Of a stretch of DNA of 26,303 nt, positions 23,742 to 26,303 are shown piece by piece (position 1 is the first letter of the stretch; each line of letters starts with the position of its first letter). The stretch is from Prevotella sp. UBA5379 (GTDB lineage: Bacteria; Bacteroidota; Bacteroidia; Bacteroidales; Bacteroidaceae): the NCBI GenBank assembly GCA_002409785.1, contig DHOX01000063.1, forward strand, positions 1 to 26,303. The letters run 5' to 3'. The notes below the pieces were generated by a model, which was given only the letters and a program-made list of their open reading frames with translations, was not told the DNA's origin and did not search any database. The position numbers and the translations under genes were made by a program.

Positions 23742-25004
23742 ATGAAACATATTATTATATTAGGTGACGGAATGGCCGACCATCCTGTACAAAGACTGGG
23801 CGGAAAAACACTATTACAGTATGCTCAAACCCCTTATATGGATTTGCTGGCTAAACAAGGTAAGACAGGCAGGTTGATAACGGTCCCGAACGGATTCTAT
23901 CCGGGATCAGAGGTTGCCAACACAGCCATATTGGGTTATGACCTGAACCAGGTATACGAAGGACGGGGGCCTCTCGAGGCAGCCAGCATCGGTTATCAGA
24001 TGGCTCCTGAAGATATGGCGATGCGTTGCAATTTCATCTACCTTGCTGATGGTAAAATCATTACCCATAATGGGGGGAACCTACAGACAAAAGACGGTGA
24101 TGTGCTCGTGAAATATCTGGATGACAAACTCGGCAATGAGCAAGTCCACTTTATGACCGGTATCCAATACCGCCATCTCCTGATCATTAAATATGGCAGC
24201 AAGCACCTGGTATGTGCCCCCCCTCATGACCATCCGAACGAAGAATGGCGGCCCCTTCTCATCCAGCCGGAAAAGGGTTGGGAGGATGTACATGAACCGA
24301 TCAGCGGTACAGACAAAACCAGGATGACCGCCCGCGAGACAGCCGACCTGCTGAATGACCTCATTCTCAAGAGCCAGGACCTTCTGGAAGAACATCCCTA
24401 TAACAGGAAACGGGCCGCAGAAGGGCTGCGCCAGGCTAATTCCATCTGGCCCTGGGGGGGCGGTTATCACCCGAAGATGAAAACCCTCATGCAACTCTAT
24501 CCTGAGATTAAAACAGGCAGTGTCATCTCGGCCGTGGACCTGATCCGCGGGATCGGTCATTATGCAGGACTGGACATCATCAAGGTTCCCGGCGCTACAG
24601 GGCTGGCAAACACCAACTATGAAGGCAAGGCAAAGGCTGCCATCAACGCATTGAAGAAACAGGATTTTGTCTATCTCCACCTGGAGGCAACCGATGAAGC
24701 AGGACATGACGGAAACCTTGACCTGAAGATCAAAGCTATCCAATATCTGGACCACCGCATCGTAGAACCTATCTATAAGGAAATATCATCCTGGAAAGAG
24801 CCGGTCTGCATAGCCGTCCTCCCGGATCACCCTACTCCCGTAGAGATCCGCACCCATGTCAAGGAGGCGGTACCTTTCCTCATCTGGTATCCCGGAATCA
24901 AACCCGATTCGGTACAACAATATGATGAGGTGAGCTGTGTATCCGGAGAATATGGCTTGCTCCGCCTCAACGAGTTTATGAACACCTTCATGTCATACGA
25001 ATAG
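23742..25004 (+). CDS. apgM: Phosphoglycerate-mutase-like enzyme, probable homoserine kinase
   Basis: A 420-residue alkaline-phosphatase-superfamily metalloenzyme of the archaeal-type cofactor-independent phosphoglycerate mutase family. Metal and catalytic residues are recognisable: D9 in IILGDGMAD, the nucleophile Ser56 in FYPGSEVANTAILGYD, HLEATDEAGHDG near 314-325, and VLPDHPTPVEIRTH near 363-376. Further matches are EGRGPLEAASIGY and WPWGGGYHPKM. The gene lies between thrA and thrC, precisely where thrB (homoserine kinase) would be expected, and no GHMP-type thrB is present. This subgroup is described in TIGR02535 as a proposed homoserine kinase. I therefore infer that it phosphorylates homoserine, with phosphoglycerate mutase as the alternative. 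Spacing is 16 nt after thrA and 61 nt before thrC. Confidence 0.9.
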   Translation: MKHIIILGDGMADHPVQRLGGKTLLQYAQTPYMDLLAKQGKTGRLITVPNGFYPGSEVANTAILGYDLNQVYEGRGPLEAASIGYQMAPEDMAMRCNFIYLADGKIITHNGGNLQTKDGDVLVKYLDDKLGNEQVHFMTGIQYRHLLIIKYGSKHLVCAPPHDHPNEEWRPLLIQPEKGWEDVHEPISGTDKTRMTARETADLLNDLILKSQDLLEEHPYNRKRAAEGLRQANSIWPWGGGYHPKMKTLMQLYPEIKTGSVISAVDLIRGIGHYAGLDIIKVPGATGLANTNYEGKAKAAINALKKQDFVYLHLEATDEAGHDGNLDLKIKAIQYLDHRIVEPIYKEISSWKEPVCIAVLPDHPTPVEIRTHVKEAVPFLIWYPGIKPDSVQQYDEVSCVSGEYGLLRLNEFMNTFMSYE

Positions 25005-25065
25005 AAGCACTGCACAATAACGTGACGAACGGAAGGATGTAAAAAGAAACATAAAACCTATAAGT

Positions 25066-26303
25066 ATGAAATATTACAGTACGAACAAGAAAGCACCTTC
25101 AGTCTCCCTTCGTGAGGCCGTCATCAAAGGGCTTGCTCCCGACGGAGGGCTCTATATGCCGGAAAAGATCAAACATCTGGTAGATGACTTTTTCGAGAAC
25201 ATGGATAAGATGTTCCTGCCGGAGATTGTCCTGACCGTAGCAAACGCCTTCTTCGGAGAGGATGTCAATGCAGAATCCCTGGAGAAGATCGTTTATGATA
25301 CTTTGTCATTCAAGATCCCGACCGTAAAAGTTGAAGACCATATTTATTCCCTGGAACTCTTCCATGGTCCCACCATGGCTTTCAAGGATGTCGGCGCACG
25401 CTTTATGGCACGTCTGCTGGAGTACTTCGTCCACCAGAGCGGAGACAAGGACATCAATGTTCTCGTGGCCACGTCCGGTGACACCGGTTCAGCTGTAGCT
25501 AATGGCTTTCTCGGTGTCAAGGGTGTTCATGTCTATGTACTCTATCCCAAAGGAAAAGTCAGCAAGATTCAGGAGAGCCAGTTTACGACCCTCGGGCAGA
25601 ACATTACTGCCCTGGAAGTCAACGGCACCTTTGATGACTGCCAGGCTATGGTAAAAGCTGCCTTTATGGATCAGGAGCTTAACGAGCACCTGTTGCTCAC
25701 CTCAGCCAACAGCATCAATGTCGCCCGCTTCCTGCCACAGGCCTTTTATTACTTCCTCGGTTATGCACAGTTGAAGAAAAAGGGAGTCATCCGGTTAGAG
25801 AAAGAAGGTGGCAAGATCAACTCTAACCTGGTGGTCTGCGTACCTTCAGGTAATTTCGGGAACCTCACCGCAGGGTTGTTCAGCAAGAGGATGGGACTGC
25901 CTATCAAGCGTTTCATTGCAGCCAACAATGCCAATGACATCTTTTATAAATATCTGAAAACGGGCAAATACAATCCTAAGCCCTCCAAGCAGACCATTGC
26001 CAATGCCATGGACGTAGGTAATCCCAGCAACTTTGCCCGCATCCTTGACCTTTATGAACACTCCCATCAAGCCATCGTGCAAGACATCAGCGGAGCCACC
26101 TACAAGGACAACCAGATCCGCGAGACCATCAAGGACTGTTATCAAAAGAACGGATATATTCTGGATCCACACGGCTGCTGTGGCTACCGGGCATTGAAAG
26201 AAGGGCTGAAACCCGGAGAGGCAGGAGTCTTTCTGGAAACAGCAGATCCGGCCAAATTCAAAGAGAAGGTGGATGCTGTCATCGGAGGAGACATAGACAT
26301 CCC
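25066..26303 (+). CDS. thrC: Threonine synthase (3' end outside the window)
   Basis: Fold-type II PLP enzyme converting O-phosphohomoserine to threonine and phosphate, the last step of the pathway encoded by this operon. From the ATG at 25066 the frame is open to the window edge, 412 codons without a stop; the family is about 430 residues, so only some 20 are missing. Start MKYYSTNKKAPSVSLREAV with APDGGLYMP near 24-32 is typical. The PLP lysine is K107 in GPTMAFKDVGARF, the phosphate-binding loop is ATSGDTGSAVANG near 135-147, and SANSINVARFLPQ and VPSGNFGNLTAG follow. It lies 61 nt after apgM with no promoter seen in the gap, so it should be the third gene of the same transcript. Confidence 0.96.
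   Translation, partial: MKYYSTNKKAPSVSLREAVIKGLAPDGGLYMPEKIKHLVDDFFENMDKMFLPEIVLTVANAFFGEDVNAESLEKIVYDTLSFKIPTVKVEDHIYSLELFHGPTMAFKDVGARFMARLLEYFVHQSGDKDINVLVATSGDTGSAVANGFLGVKGVHVYVLYPKGKVSKIQESQFTTLGQNITALEVNGTFDDCQAMVKAAFMDQELNEHLLLTSANSINVARFLPQAFYYFLGYAQLKKKGVIRLEKEGGKINSNLVVCVPSGNFGNLTAGLFSKRMGLPIKRFIAANNANDIFYKYLKTGKYNPKPSKQTIANAMDVGNPSNFARILDLYEHSHQAIVQDISGATYKDNQIRETIKDCYQKNGYILDPHGCCGYRALKEGLKPGEAGVFLETADPAKFKEKVDAVIGGDIDI

Overview
The window reads as chromosomal, largely housekeeping DNA from a Bacteroidota bacterium, most likely order Bacteroidales; I cannot name the genus. Supporting signs are several promoters of the Bacteroidota type (-33 TTTG, about 19-20 nt, -7 TAnnTTTG), near-absence of Shine-Dalgarno sequences, a DUF4494 gene beside yggS, and a threonine operon in which a phosphoglycerate-mutase-like gene stands where thrB would be. 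I found no tRNA, rRNA, insertion sequence, CRISPR array, phage gene or origin.

Layout. 1-552 is AT-rich and holds what looks like a decayed reverse-strand gene. 553-2481 is an FtsH protease whose sequence resembles Clostridia FtsH more than the usual Bacteroidota one. 2731-3300 is a secreted protein with a short repeat tail. 3348-4625 (minus) holds yggS and a DUF4494 gene, separated by a strong hairpin. 4741-7209 is an aminotransferase followed by a LolC/E-type ABC permease. 7416-10793 holds two tandem paralogous acyl-CoA synthetases, followed by a convergent Crp/Fnr-type regulator and lepA (both minus). 13461-13928 is a small lipoprotein diverging from lepA. 13929-14325 has no gene but carries five 22-bp tandem dyad repeats and a very strong bidirectional terminator.

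14326-20517 is all minus strand: an FAD-dependent oxidoreductase, a cytidylate-kinase-like protein, pheT, yebC and a TSCPD-domain protein, the last two overlapping by one base. 20768-21034 (plus) is a small membrane protein. 21290 to the window end is the threonine operon: a fused aspartokinase/homoserine dehydrogenase, the apgM-like probable homoserine kinase, and thrC cut off by the window edge.

Functionally, thrA-apgM-thrC would take aspartate to threonine (aspartate-semialdehyde dehydrogenase is elsewhere). The paired acyl-CoA synthetases activate fatty acids. lepA, pheT and yebC serve translation or its control. I did not find a convincing new multi-gene system. The observations most worth following are the 22-bp repeat array, a palindrome on the -33 box of the thr promoter, a palindrome over the first acyl-CoA synthetase promoter and start codon, the Clostridia-like ftsH, a possible leaderless oxidoreductase mRNA, and the apgM/thrB replacement.
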